Below, piece by piece: positions 53,913-63,099 of a stretch of DNA of 64,000 nt (positions are counted from its first letter, which is position 1; the number at the start of each line of letters is the position of its first letter). Source of the DNA: Stentor roeselii (Eukaryota > Ciliophora > Heterotrichea > Heterotrichida > Stentoridae). The notes beneath the pieces were generated by a model. It saw only the letters and a list, made by a program, of their open reading frames with translations, was not told the DNA's origin and made no database searches. A program made the position numbers and the translations under genes. The stretch covers positions 54,890 through 118,889 of the forward strand of contig RSEH01000150.1 in assembly GCA_006503475.1 (NCBI GenBank), in the 5' to 3' direction.

Positions 53913-55808
53913 ATGTTCGAACTCAACCCTTTGAACTTTACTCGTAACGGCCTCCAATTCATCACGACTCAAAAGATCATCGACAAAAAACTCTCTTTTC
54001 CTGAATCCTCTAAAGTCCAAACATCTAGACTCACTAAAAACGCCAGTGATTTATTCGAAAAAACACTGTTTAACAAGTCGGAAGAGCTAAAAAAGTTAAA
54101 AATCGATGAAAATAAAAGATACAAGTTCGAAAAAGTTGCATTGAAGCGCCAGGAGTTCTTAAATAAAAACCAGTTCGACTTGATCATCAACATTGAAAAA
54201 AAACCGATGTATGAAAGATCTCCTGAAATAGAAAAAAAACCATTGTTGAGGTCGTCATTGAAGCAAAACACCCCGTTTAAGACCTTTTATTCAAAGAAAA
54301 AATCGAAAAAAAACATGCAGCTTGAAAATTTTCAATCTTCTCAGCGAGAAAAACCTGCCATTTGTTTACTACCTCGACAGTTCAATACTTATGATACCTG
54401 GAAACTCAGTCAAGGACTTGTTGTTACTACTAAGGTCTTTATTATTGCTGGAACTTATCCTGATATTAGAAAAGCTTTGTTGATGAGAGGATGGTTTGAG
54501 AATAATGATTGTGATAGTATTTACTTTGACTTGAAATGGGCGAGAAATGCCAGAGTACCTTCGAGTCTTTTTGATTGGCAGATGATTAATCACTTTCCGA
54601 GGAATTTTGAACTTTCGGTCAAGTGGCAGTTGTATGAAAATATTAGATTGACTAATCGGGTTACGAAGTCTAATTACTTGACTTTTATTCCGAGATCATT
54701 TAGGCTTGACAGTAAAGGTTCAGAAGACTTTTTAGAATGTTTCCGCGCAATCTACTCAGTATCCCTTCTTCAATCATTCCTAAAAAGTCCAGCGAAGCAT
54801 TTACTAGAGCACGTGATAATCTCTAACCAAATCCTAAAAAGATGGCTTTGCGAGGTAGAAAAGCAGAACCAATGCTACGAAAAATACGGTAACATCTCAA
54901 TGAACGTAGAATGGAAGATCCTAAGTTGCAAAGACCCAATCGAGGTGAAGACAATGTACCAACGTTGCATGATAAGTGCTCCATCCGACATCTACTCATC
55001 CGTGAAGTCAAATCTAGAAAAACTCGAAGACCTTGACCCTCAGTTTTTCCTAAACGGGTCAAAAAACATCTGGATTGTGAAAGCAGGGCGAAAGTCAAGA
55101 GGACGAGACATTGTTCTCTTCAACGACTTGAACAAGTTGAAACTTCACACTTCGACTTCCAACGCCTGGGTGGTTCAAAAGTACATCGAGAACCCGCTGA
55201 TCATCTGTAATAAAAAGTTCGACATTCGACAATGGGTGCTGATCAGCAACTCAGACCCTTTAACTATCTGGGTCTATAAAAAGTGCTACTTGAGGTTCAG
55301 TCTAGAAGACTACTCCGATGATAATATTCAAAATGTCTTTATTCATCTGACAAATAACTCAATTTCGAAAAAATCTTCAAAATTCGGACAGTCTGAAATA
55401 AAAGGTTGCATGTGGGACATTCAGAAGTTTCAACAGTTTTTAAAAGATGAAAAAGGTGAAGACTTTTGGACTTCTCGGATTTTTCCACAGATTAAGAAAA
55501 TTGTGAAGTACTCGTTGTTAGCTGTTGGGAACTTGGGAAGGAAAAATAGCTTCGAGATCCTTGGATATGATTTCATGATTGATGAACAACTTAAACCTTG
55601 GCTTCTTGAAATCAACTCAAGTCCTGCTATGGACTACAGCACTGTAAGCATCATGTAGGACGTCACTGAAGTACTTGTTAAAGAAGTTCTTGAAGATGCT
55701 ATCAAGGTCATTGTCGACTTTAGTGAAGGAATCTTGGATACTGGAAATTTTGAGATGTGTTACAAGGCAAAGTCTTATATTCCCTTCAGGAAAACTACTG
55801 TCTTTTAA
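53913..55808 (+). CDS. TTL-family ligase, glycylase-like (TTLL3/8 type), with one 15-nt intron
   Basis: 626 residues after removal of a 15-nt intron at 55644-55658 whose last bases make a false TAG. N-terminal region basic and disordered (1-150). The TTL core follows: an ATP-grasp lysine segment (WIVKAGRKSRGRDI, near 388), FDIRQWVLI, a WVYKKCYLRF segment, HLTNNS and PWLLEINSSPAMDYST near 570-580. The FDIRQW...YLRFS pattern and the NHFPR segment fit TTLL3/8/10 glycine ligases, which modify axonemal tubulin. Without the intron the protein would be cut just before its last 50 residues. The stop is TAA. Confidence 0.85.
55644..55658 (+). other. 15-nt intron in the TTLL gene
   Basis: GTAAGCATCATGTAG: GTA start, AG end, A at position 10. 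It follows the conserved MDYST block. Splicing it keeps the frame and continues the C-terminal helix; keeping it would end the protein at TAG. Confidence 0.9.
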
Positions 55809-55828
55809 TGTTTTCTTTAATAATTTGA

Positions 55829-57073
55829 ATGGGATCTAATATTTGTTGTAGCTTTTCGAAGGCGGATGAAATCAAAATCGAGACTTTGAATCATCCTCTT
55901 TCTTCTAAAAGAGAACAAAATGATAGTCAAGAAGAGGTTTTAATGGCGGAAATAGTACTTCCTGGACTTGCGATTGATTTGAAAACTTCGAATGAGGATG
56001 AAAATGAAAGGATTGTTGTTCAAAAAAGGATCAACATGCAAAAAGCGGTTGTTTTGATTAGGGGCGAAGAAAAGTTACTTGTTACTGTTAAAAAGGAAAA
56101 TATTCAAGGCGACTTTCAGTTTTTTAAGTTTGTGGAAAAATGCAAACAACTTGATTCTGATAAGTTTTGTGTTCCGGAAGAGGTTTGGGAAGAAGAGGAT
56201 TGCTTTCAGATTGTTACTCAAGTACCTAATGGAGAGTCAGTTTTTGATTTTTATTTAAAAAACGATGAGTTTTCGGAAAGTCAGGTTATTGGATTTGTTA
56301 AGGAGATTGTTACAGCTCTTATACTTTCATCAGACATCCTCAGTAACTTAAACCCAGAAGAAGTTTACTTCAATTCCGAAAAGAACATAAAGCTGCTTCC
56401 TTTTATAACCCCTTCAAATCTCTTCAAAGCCCCAAGTTCAAATGCATCAGACACAATGAAAAACGGTCATCCATGGACATTAGGAGTAATAATCTACATA
56501 ATGCTCTGCGGAAAGTCTCCTTTCAAACAAGATTACGAAGCAGGACAAACCCCAGTCTTCAGTTTTCCGAATAAACATTGGGACTCGATTTCGACTTGCG
56601 CAAAGAACTTCATAATGAAGCTTTTATCAATCAACTCAGAAAAAAGACCATCTTTGACTGACATGTTGAAAGACTCCTGGCTCACTGAAAAACAAAGCAA
56701 AAAAAACAACTTAAAACTTAGAAAAGACTTAAAAGGCTTTCTGGATAAAGAAGGAAAAGAACTGGCTGTAAATGATTTAAAAGAATATTTTTCAAGTTAT
56801 TTTCGAGAATTTGAACCGGAGAAAAAAATTTTTGAAGTTGATTTTTTTGAATTAGGAAAAGGATTTAATAGCAAAGAAGCGGCAAGGGTTGAAAAGAAGA
56901 TGGTTTTGACACAGTTGATTTTGAATTATATGGGAGATGCTACTTGTCTTGACTCTGATATGGCTAATCAACTTTTAGCTGAATTTGGATGTTTTGATAG
57001 CTCTGATGTTGTTGAAAGTGAAATTAGTGTTGGTGAATTTGCGGATTTTGTACTTAATTTATTGGAGGCTTAG
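55829..57073 (+). CDS. CDPK-like pseudokinase with acyl anchor
   Basis: 414 residues. MGSNICC at the start fits myristoylation and palmitoylation, as in calcium-dependent protein kinases. The kinase-like domain (about 65-290) keeps the C-lobe pattern (WTLGVIIYIMLCGKSPF, then SINSEKRPSLTDMLKDSWL) but HRD is gone (SNLNPEEVYF near 168), DFG is replaced by a LLPF stretch near 188, and the Gly loop is not seen, so it should not phosphorylate. The C-terminal 110 residues look like EF-hand helices without clear DxDxDG loops, so calcium binding is doubtful. A regulatory or scaffold role is inferred. The start is 20 nt after the TTLL stop. The stop is TAG. Confidence 0.78.
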   Translation: MGSNICCSFSKADEIKIETLNHPLSSKREQNDSQEEVLMAEIVLPGLAIDLKTSNEDENERIVVQKRINMQKAVVLIRGEEKLLVTVKKENIQGDFQFFKFVEKCKQLDSDKFCVPEEVWEEEDCFQIVTQVPNGESVFDFYLKNDEFSESQVIGFVKEIVTALILSSDILSNLNPEEVYFNSEKNIKLLPFITPSNLFKAPSSNASDTMKNGHPWTLGVIIYIMLCGKSPFKQDYEAGQTPVFSFPNKHWDSISTCAKNFIMKLLSINSEKRPSLTDMLKDSWLTEKQSKKNNLKLRKDLKGFLDKEGKELAVNDLKEYFSSYFREFEPEKKIFEVDFFELGKGFNSKEAARVEKKMVLTQLILNYMGDATCLDSDMANQLLAEFGCFDSSDVVESEISVGEFADFVLNLLEA

Positions 57074-57375
57074 ATTAATTGTACTTAATGTGTTAGAGGA
57101 TTAGAATAAAATTGGAATATTAATGAGGATTGATCAAAATGGTTATAATTGAGATTGGATTAATTGCATTGTTATAAAGGCTTATTAGTTTCAGTATTAA
57201 TGATTAATAAAGATATGAATTTTTAGTTTTATTAATTAATTAAATGATAATCTTTGGATTCTAAGGGTTTAGATAAGTTTATTGATTAGTGATAAAGTAA
57301 TTCTTTATTGATAAATAAATTAGTTGAAGATATCCTTTGATTAAATTAGATGAGAAATTATTCGTTTTTATTAAA
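57074..57375. other. Intergenic region
   Basis: About 300 nt, AT-rich, with G/T-rich sequence following the pseudokinase stop. It holds the promoter of the next gene. No RNA gene or repeat seen. Confidence 0.5.
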
Positions 57376-58614
57376 ATGGTCAAATACGCTTTGAACATCA
57401 ACAACTCTGATGTCAAAGAATTTCTTTTATTAGAAGGCATTTGCAAAGATGAGCTGATTATCAAGTAGTTTGTATTCAGGAGCATAAAAGATTTCAATGA
57501 CCTGCATGTTTCAGATCAAATAAAACTTCTTCGTTTCAAATATTTCAAAGAAAAACAATCAAAAATCCTTGAAGACTTTGAACAGTTTCTAATCACAAAA
57601 ACCAAAAAATCCGAAGAACCATCATCAGAGCTTGAAACCCTCTCAGAGGACCCTAAAATGATAGCATCTAATTCAGTCCTAATGCAAAAAAATCCTGAAA
57701 AACCCAAGCCAGATGCAATAGAGTTAAATCCAAGATTTTTTGATTCCAAAAGTCAATCAACTCCAAGTATCAGGCCAGTCTGTTACCCTTCATTTAACTT
57801 TTCACCTTCTTTGAACTCATTTACTTCTAGAGTCACCAAAAAACCTTCTTTCAACTTCGAAGAACGACTTAAAAAACACAGAGAAAAGCAAAAATTGTTT
57901 GAGCAAGAACAAGAGGAAAAACTTCAAAATAAACTTAAAAGACTTGAAAAAAACTCTCAAAAAATAATAAAAACTGATTCTCATAAAAAATATCTTGAAA
58001 AAATCGAAAAAATTAAAGAAAAAAATAAGGAAAGTCAAGATAATCATGAAGAGTTCATCAAGAAAGAAATTCAAAAACATATGGAAATCGAAGCCAGAAT
58101 TAAAGAAAAAATGAAGCAGAAGATCAAAGACTGTTCAAATAAAGCTAAAACTTCAAGAAAAGATTTAATTGACAATAAAATCAAACAAGAAACACTCAAG
58201 GAAGTGGAAAGACATCAAAGTTATCTAAAAAAAGTTCAAAAAATTGAACAGATCCGGAAGAAAAACCTGGAAAAAATCAACAAACATTTAACAAAAACAG
58301 AAAAAACAACTTTTAAAAGAAAAAGCAAGTTTTCTGAAGACTTTCAAATCAAAACTGATCGACAAGAAATCCAAATTTCTCCTCGAAGTGACATCCAAAG
58401 AGAAGAGCACCAGAAAAAAATAACAAAAAAAGAGCTTAATCGATTAATAGTTGACACTCGAATATCCAGGAATAAATTCAGGATGGTAAAAAAAATTTAG
58501 ACTTTAGAACGCGAGAAGCTTTTCCAGCACCACATTAACAAAATAACGAAAACGAATAAGTTCCAGGAGAATCAAAAGTCAATCTTAAGAAGATATTCAA
58601 GTACCGAGATCTAA
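57376..58614 (+). CDS. Coiled-coil protein with two 15-nt introns
   Basis: 402 residues after splicing. Start at the ATG 57376 (TTAAA context). The intron at 57465-57479 removes an in-frame TAG, and the intron at 58486-58500 removes a second TAG near the end, adding 37 residues to the C-terminus. The reading frame is otherwise continuous and coding-like from 57376 to TAA at 58612. Residues about 150-350 are Lys/Glu-rich with heptads, a long coiled coil. No known domain. A cytoskeletal or ciliary structural protein is a guess only. An unspliced reading would give a truncated 280-residue protein starting at 57658. Confidence 0.78.
57465..57479 (+). other. 15-nt intron
   Basis: GTAGTTTGTATTCAG: GTA start, A at position 10, CAG end. 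Removal eliminates an in-frame TAG and keeps the frame through to the next exon. Confidence 0.87.
58486..58500 (+). other. 15-nt intron
   Basis: GTAAAAAAAATTTAG: A at position 10, TAG end. Removal joins a coding-like frame that ends with TAA at 58612-58614. Confidence 0.85.
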
Positions 58615-58726
58615 AATACCCTCTAACCTAGTTTAATAAAAAAAACACATAAAATATAACAAAAATCTATAAATACCAGATCAAGCAACTTAAAGTAATC
58701 ACTTTGCTGCATCATCTTAACTTAAA

Positions 58727-59589
58727 ATGTCAGACTTTCTATATATCAGAGTGGTTCAAACTCCTCTCTTCAAAGACATCAACTTCGAGTTACCACCAAG
58801 ATCAACTTATAAAGACCTAGAAGCCTCAATCCGTCTGAAATACCCAGAAGACGCCGACGTTATCTACGATTTTTTATTCAATCTAAAGCAAGTCCAAAAG
58901 TCAGATTTCATCCCCATAAAAACCGAGACCCTTTCAATCTGGTTAATTCGCATTCCTTTAATCAACTGGAAGCCCAAAAATCTTCACATAAATTCAAAAC
59001 TGTAAAAAAAAAACAGCACTTCAACAAATTTAACAAGCGCCAGTCAAATGAGGCAAGGAATGGAAGAACTTCAAAATATCTTCAATCTTAAAAATTTCGC
59101 AGGGTTTCAACTGGATCAAATCAAGTCCAACAGGGGAAAGTCAATCGTCGGCTTCTTGACAGATGAAAAAACTGTCAGTTTTCTATCGTCGATGATGAAA
59201 GACCCTGACACCCGAGGGCAATTTGTGAGTAAAGACTGAAACCAACAAATTAACTGAATAAAGCGAAAAGAATCTGGAGTCAGGAAAAATTTTACGACTT
59301 TTATCGACAGGTCGCCAGTGGAAGTATCGGGTTTCAGGAACTTTTTGATAAGGAAGAACTTACTGAGGCTTTTGAAGAAGTTGTGCAAGTAGTACCTGGA
59401 AGTTCTTACAAGTTTAATATGAAAAAATCTGATGATGATAATGAAATTGAAAAGGGGAGGAATGAGTTTCAACAGGAAATTCAGATGATGAGGGATTTTG
59501 GATTTATTAATGAGATTGCTTGTATTAGGGCTTTGCAGGAGAGTCATGGGGATGTTGATAAAGCTATTGATTTAATTATTGGGAATTAG
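58727..59589 (+). CDS. UBL-UBA protein (ubiquilin-like), with a 15-nt intron and one unresolved frame break
   Basis: The N-terminal ~80 residues have a ubiquitin-like strand-helix pattern. A 15-nt intron at 59002-59016 removes a TAA. The frame then runs to a TGA at 59237-59239. The downstream part, in another frame, ends with a clear UBA domain (IQMMRDFGFINEIACIRAL...VDKAIDLII), close to ubiquilin UBA. The two parts join without stops if a 35-nt GTAAAG...AAAG segment at 59229-59263 is removed, giving about 270 residues. UBL-UBA proteins carry ubiquitinated clients to the proteasome. The frame break could instead be an indel. The stop is TAG. Confidence 0.6.
59002..59016 (+). other. 15-nt intron (GTA10CAG type)
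   Basis: GTAAAAAAAAAACAG: GTA start, A at position 10, CAG end. It removes a TAA and keeps the frame of the UBL-UBA gene. Confidence 0.85.
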
Positions 59590-60253
59590 TTTATTTACTT
59601 TATAGTCTCAACTAGCTGTTGAGACTGAAGGTTTAGTTAATCAATTAGGGTAAATAGCAACTTTTAATGAATAGGGTTCGATTTTATATTTTACTGATCT
59701 AAATTTAAAAGTGGAAGAAATAGGATTATCATGGGTTTATTGCGCATTCAATTTATTTCTTTAGAATGTTACTCTTGAAATCAGAAGAAAATGATTCGAT
59801 ACTGAAAATGATACGATACAGAATAAAGATTTATAAAAAAATAAGATCCTTAATTTTGATTAGGAATTTTCTAAGATCTATTCATAAGTTCTTATATTTA
59901 TCATTAAGCAAAAGCTATTTGTTGTTTAAAATAACTTTCTATCCTTTTTCTAAATTTCTTTCTTAAACTCTTTGATTTATTCTCCTATTCTCAGTATCTC
60001 TAAAATTTGTATACTCATTTCAAAATATCTCCCATTCTGATAAGACAAACCATAGTCCAAAGTTAAAAACATATAAATAGTTCACAGAGCTTTAAAACCT
60101 TAATAATGAAATTTCAAAAATTTTATTACATTGAAAATTATTCATAACTAAACATATAAAAAACCATCATTTTTCAAAACATATTGAAACCAACAAAATC
60201 AAAAATAATTAAACCTCTTAAAGCATTATTAATTAACTATCCCTTATTCTCCA
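59590..60253. other. Intergenic region
   Basis: About 660 nt between the end of the UBL-UBA gene and the end of the second TTLL gene (convergent). AT-rich; a 66-codon open frame at 59766-59966 is Ile/Leu/Lys-driven and not called. An inverted repeat GTCTCAACTAGCTGTTGAGAC near 59605-59625 could form a hairpin just after the stop and may serve 3'-end formation. Confidence 0.45.
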
Positions 60254-62056
60254 TTAATCCCTCAACTTTCCATCCAACTTAAATTTCTCACTAATCTCCT
60301 TCCCATCAACCTGTTCATGAAAAATCAATTCAAACTTATTTTCCGGAATCATTTCCTGAACAAACCCTCCTTGCATCCTTTTCGGTATATTAATTGGTTC
60401 CGGAAAAACAGGGTCTAAAGCGATTCTTGCAACATTTTCCAACATAGCCGGAATAATCCTAACAAGAATAGAAGAACTGAGTTCAAGACAAGGATTTGTA
60501 TTGACTTCAATGAGCCAAGGCTTGAGTTCAGCGTCTAACATGAAGTCATATCCAAGGACCTCAAACGAATGACATCGCCTATTGGAGTCCAAGTCTAAAA
60601 ATGCCGCCTTGACAGTATCCTTGACGATTTCTTTGATTTCCGGCAGGATTTCATTGAAAAAATGCCGACTGGAGATATGACTATCAAGATATCTTTGAAA
60701 GTCAGAATAACTGAGCTTGTTACCGTTTTCGAACTTTCCGTAGTCATCAGCATGTTTTTGAATCGCGTCGTTGGTCAAATGAATCAAACTATTCGAGAGG
60801 TTTTTCAATGAAAACTCTTTACAAGAAGTCCTCAAGTACCCTTCTCTATAATAATAACACTGAAAAACACCATTCACACTAGTCACCAACGAGTACAACC
60901 TGATATCGAACTTTCTCTTGTTTATCAAAAAAGGCCTGTCGATGTATCTTTGAACGATAAAACTTGACCCACTTTTAAGAGTTTCACAAATTTTCCAAAT
61001 ATCATCAGTAACAAAAATTCCATTTCCCCTGTTCGAGTTTTCGCCAGGTTTCACGATCCACAAGGGATTTTTATCAAGAGCTACCAGGTTTTCATGAATA
61101 TTTTTAAAATCTTGAAATTCCTGAGAATCCTGAGAATTCATTTCAAAAGTAAGAGGAATGCAAGGTGTTTTTTCAATGATTTTATAGAACCTTTGCATGA
61201 CCTTACACAAGTTTTTCTTATCAGTGAGGACCTGGTTCATTTCGAGTTTATTATGTGTTCTGTAAAAACTTGAAGAATGGTTTTTCAGGTCTTTAAAAGC
61301 GAGATACGAGTCACTTTGACTGATAAGGTCATAACCAAGAGGCGACAGGTCCACATTAACCCTTTCCAAAGTTTCAGTCTCAAAAAGCACAGGACACTGT
61401 AAAGTCCTTCTACAGTCAAAAACTGGTTCTTCCGGTTTATACTTGGTCATTGTAATAGTTTTTAAATACTCTAAACTTGTCGACTGTGTCCAGACCAAAT
61501 TCACATTTGGAAGATGGCTCTCATCAACACAAGTCCACCACCACCGACTTGCCAAGACCTGCTTGACCAAAGCAGAGTTGTTCCCTTTTCCAACAAAACA
61601 CTTATAACAACTTTCATCAGCTCTCATGCAAATTCCGTTACTCTCATTGATGCACCTCGAGATTTCTTTTGTTATCATTTCTCGAGCTTTTAAAAGCCAG
61701 TCGCGATTTCGCATCGCATTTTTTATTGAAATTGAATTTATCTTTAAAAGTTTTGGAGAAAGCAAATTTGTTGAAAATTTCGATGCTTTTGAACGATGGT
61801 CTTTTAAGAAAGATGAGTTTGACTTCGGACTGAAGGATAAATCGTTTAAAGTTGAAGGTATTGGTGAAAGTTTCACTGCCTGGCGTGGAAAGGACTGATG
61901 GGAAAGAGGATTTGAGTCGACTTGGATGATTGGTTTATGTGCTCGGTTTCGGGTAGGAGTTTTGTACTCTGGCTTCTTGATTAAAGAGCGGTTTGCGTCT
62001 TTTCGCTTCAGAAGACTTGATGGAACTAGGGATAAATAGTTTGACTGCTTTAACAT
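60254..62056 (-). CDS. TTL-family ligase
   Basis: 600 residues. N-terminal 110 residues basic and disordered. The TTL ATP-grasp core follows: WIVKPGENSNRGNGIFV (near 346), FIVQRYIDRPFL, FDIRLYSLV (near 390), HLTNDAIQKHADDYGKFENGN, and GYDFMLDAELKPWLIEVNTNP near 520. The RxL (IRLY) and INTNP-type pattern fit TTLL glutamylases more than glycylases, but the target (alpha or beta tubulin, or another protein) is not readable. A divergent CxxC/RWWW segment precedes the core (about 155-180). It is a second TTLL beside the one at 53913. The stop is TAA. Confidence 0.83.
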   Translation of the reverse strand: MLKQSNYLSLVPSSLLKRKDANRSLIKKPEYKTPTRNRAHKPIIQVDSNPLSHQSFPRQAVKLSPIPSTLNDLSFSPKSNSSFLKDHRSKASKFSTNLLSPKLLKINSISIKNAMRNRDWLLKAREMITKEISRCINESNGICMRADESCYKCFVGKGNNSALVKQVLASRWWWTCVDESHLPNVNLVWTQSTSLEYLKTITMTKYKPEEPVFDCRRTLQCPVLFETETLERVNVDLSPLGYDLISQSDSYLAFKDLKNHSSSFYRTHNKLEMNQVLTDKKNLCKVMQRFYKIIEKTPCIPLTFEMNSQDSQEFQDFKNIHENLVALDKNPLWIVKPGENSNRGNGIFVTDDIWKICETLKSGSSFIVQRYIDRPFLINKRKFDIRLYSLVTSVNGVFQCYYYREGYLRTSCKEFSLKNLSNSLIHLTNDAIQKHADDYGKFENGNKLSYSDFQRYLDSHISSRHFFNEILPEIKEIVKDTVKAAFLDLDSNRRCHSFEVLGYDFMLDAELKPWLIEVNTNPCLELSSSILVRIIPAMLENVARIALDPVFPEPINIPKRMQGGFVQEMIPENKFELIFHEQVDGKEISEKFKLDGKLRD

Positions 62057-62086
62057 GATTTATTAGTTCTGATTATTAGCTAATGA

Positions 62087-62527
62087 CTACCCCACCAACT
62101 TCTTCACCATCTGTCCGAAGGCTTCTCCAGCGACTGGGTAGTCATAAGTTAGCAGACTTCCCCAAAAAAGACTCCAACTTTCAGAGATGTCTTGAAAACT
62201 TGCAATGAATCTTAAAAAAGTCGCTAATGAATTCGTGGTAAAGGCACTGTCAAGTAAATTCGCTATTTCAAGAAGGCTGCATTCAGTTGCTGCTACTGTC
62301 AGGTATAGCGTAAAGTCTCTTAACTTTGTCAATGCTGCGCCTGAACCGTCTCTTTCGGTCTCTTTGTAAGCGAACCACTTTCCATCGATTCCGTCTAGTT
62401 GATCGAGGCAAGTTTCTCCGAGGTCGTATCCGACTGAAAATCCTGTCAAAAAGTTTACGATTCCGAAGTCAGATGCTAGGGAGGAATATAGTCCTAAAGA
62501 TATCAGAAAAAATAATGAGTTTGACAT
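62087..62527 (-). CDS. Secreted small protein
   Basis: 146 residues. A signal peptide (about 1-18, MSNSLFFLISLGLYSSLAS) and a helical mature domain with two cysteines. No recognised family. Probably secreted. The start ATG is preceded by TTCAAAC and the stop is TAG, 30 nt from the TTLL start on the same strand. Confidence 0.6.
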   Translation of the reverse strand: MSNSLFFLISLGLYSSLASDFGIVNFLTGFSVGYDLGETCLDQLDGIDGKWFAYKETERDGSGAALTKLRDFTLYLTVAATECSLLEIANLLDSAFTTNSLATFLRFIASFQDISESWSLFWGSLLTYDYPVAGEAFGQMVKKLVG

Positions 62528-63099
62528 GTTTGAATTATGAATGATTTTTTTTGGGTTTTTTAGTTTGGATTGGAGTAGATAGATGGTTGTTAGGGGGTTT
62601 GGTTTTAAGGAAATTGGAAATAAATAGGTCTTTTTGTATTTGGTAATTAGATAATTTTTCTGGTTGTGAAGATAGGAATTTATTATTAGGATATTTTTTG
62701 TGATATGCAGAATTTTGTAGGAAAGTCATGATTATTATTTTACAAGAGTGTTTTCTTCAGAGAAGGTAATGACAAATAAATCCAAGTATGCAGATCTCTT
62801 GGGTAAGATGAGAAATATTTATAAGTTTTTATGCTATTCAGGGATTATATAAATAATTCCCACATTAAGTCTTATTTCTATTTCTCAAATTAAGTCTAGA
62901 AATACTAAAATCTATAATTGGTATACTCACTATCCTGATCCAACAATATAATTTTTCCAGTTTAAGTCACATACGGACTCAAAAGTGAAATTTCATCAAA
63001 ATTATTGAATTGTAAGAAAAGGGCTGCAAAGACTGAGAGAAATAGATAATTTATTTTGAGATTTAGAACTTTATGCTTTTGATGGTTTAACTAGGTTAA
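62528..63099. other. Intergenic region
   Basis: About 570 nt. The left part (to about 62700) is strongly G/T-rich on the plus strand, upstream of the minus-strand secreted gene. The rest is AT-rich. I see no gene, RNA or repeat. Confidence 0.5.

Noticed and set aside
17456-58614. Reassignment of TAA/TAG to Gln as in many ciliates
   Set aside because: All ends use TAA, TAG or TGA as stops and the few in-frame TAG/TAA are removed by 15-nt introns.
59766-59966. 66-codon frame
   Set aside because: Ile/Leu/Lys/Arg-driven composition of AT-rich DNA, no start context, no family.
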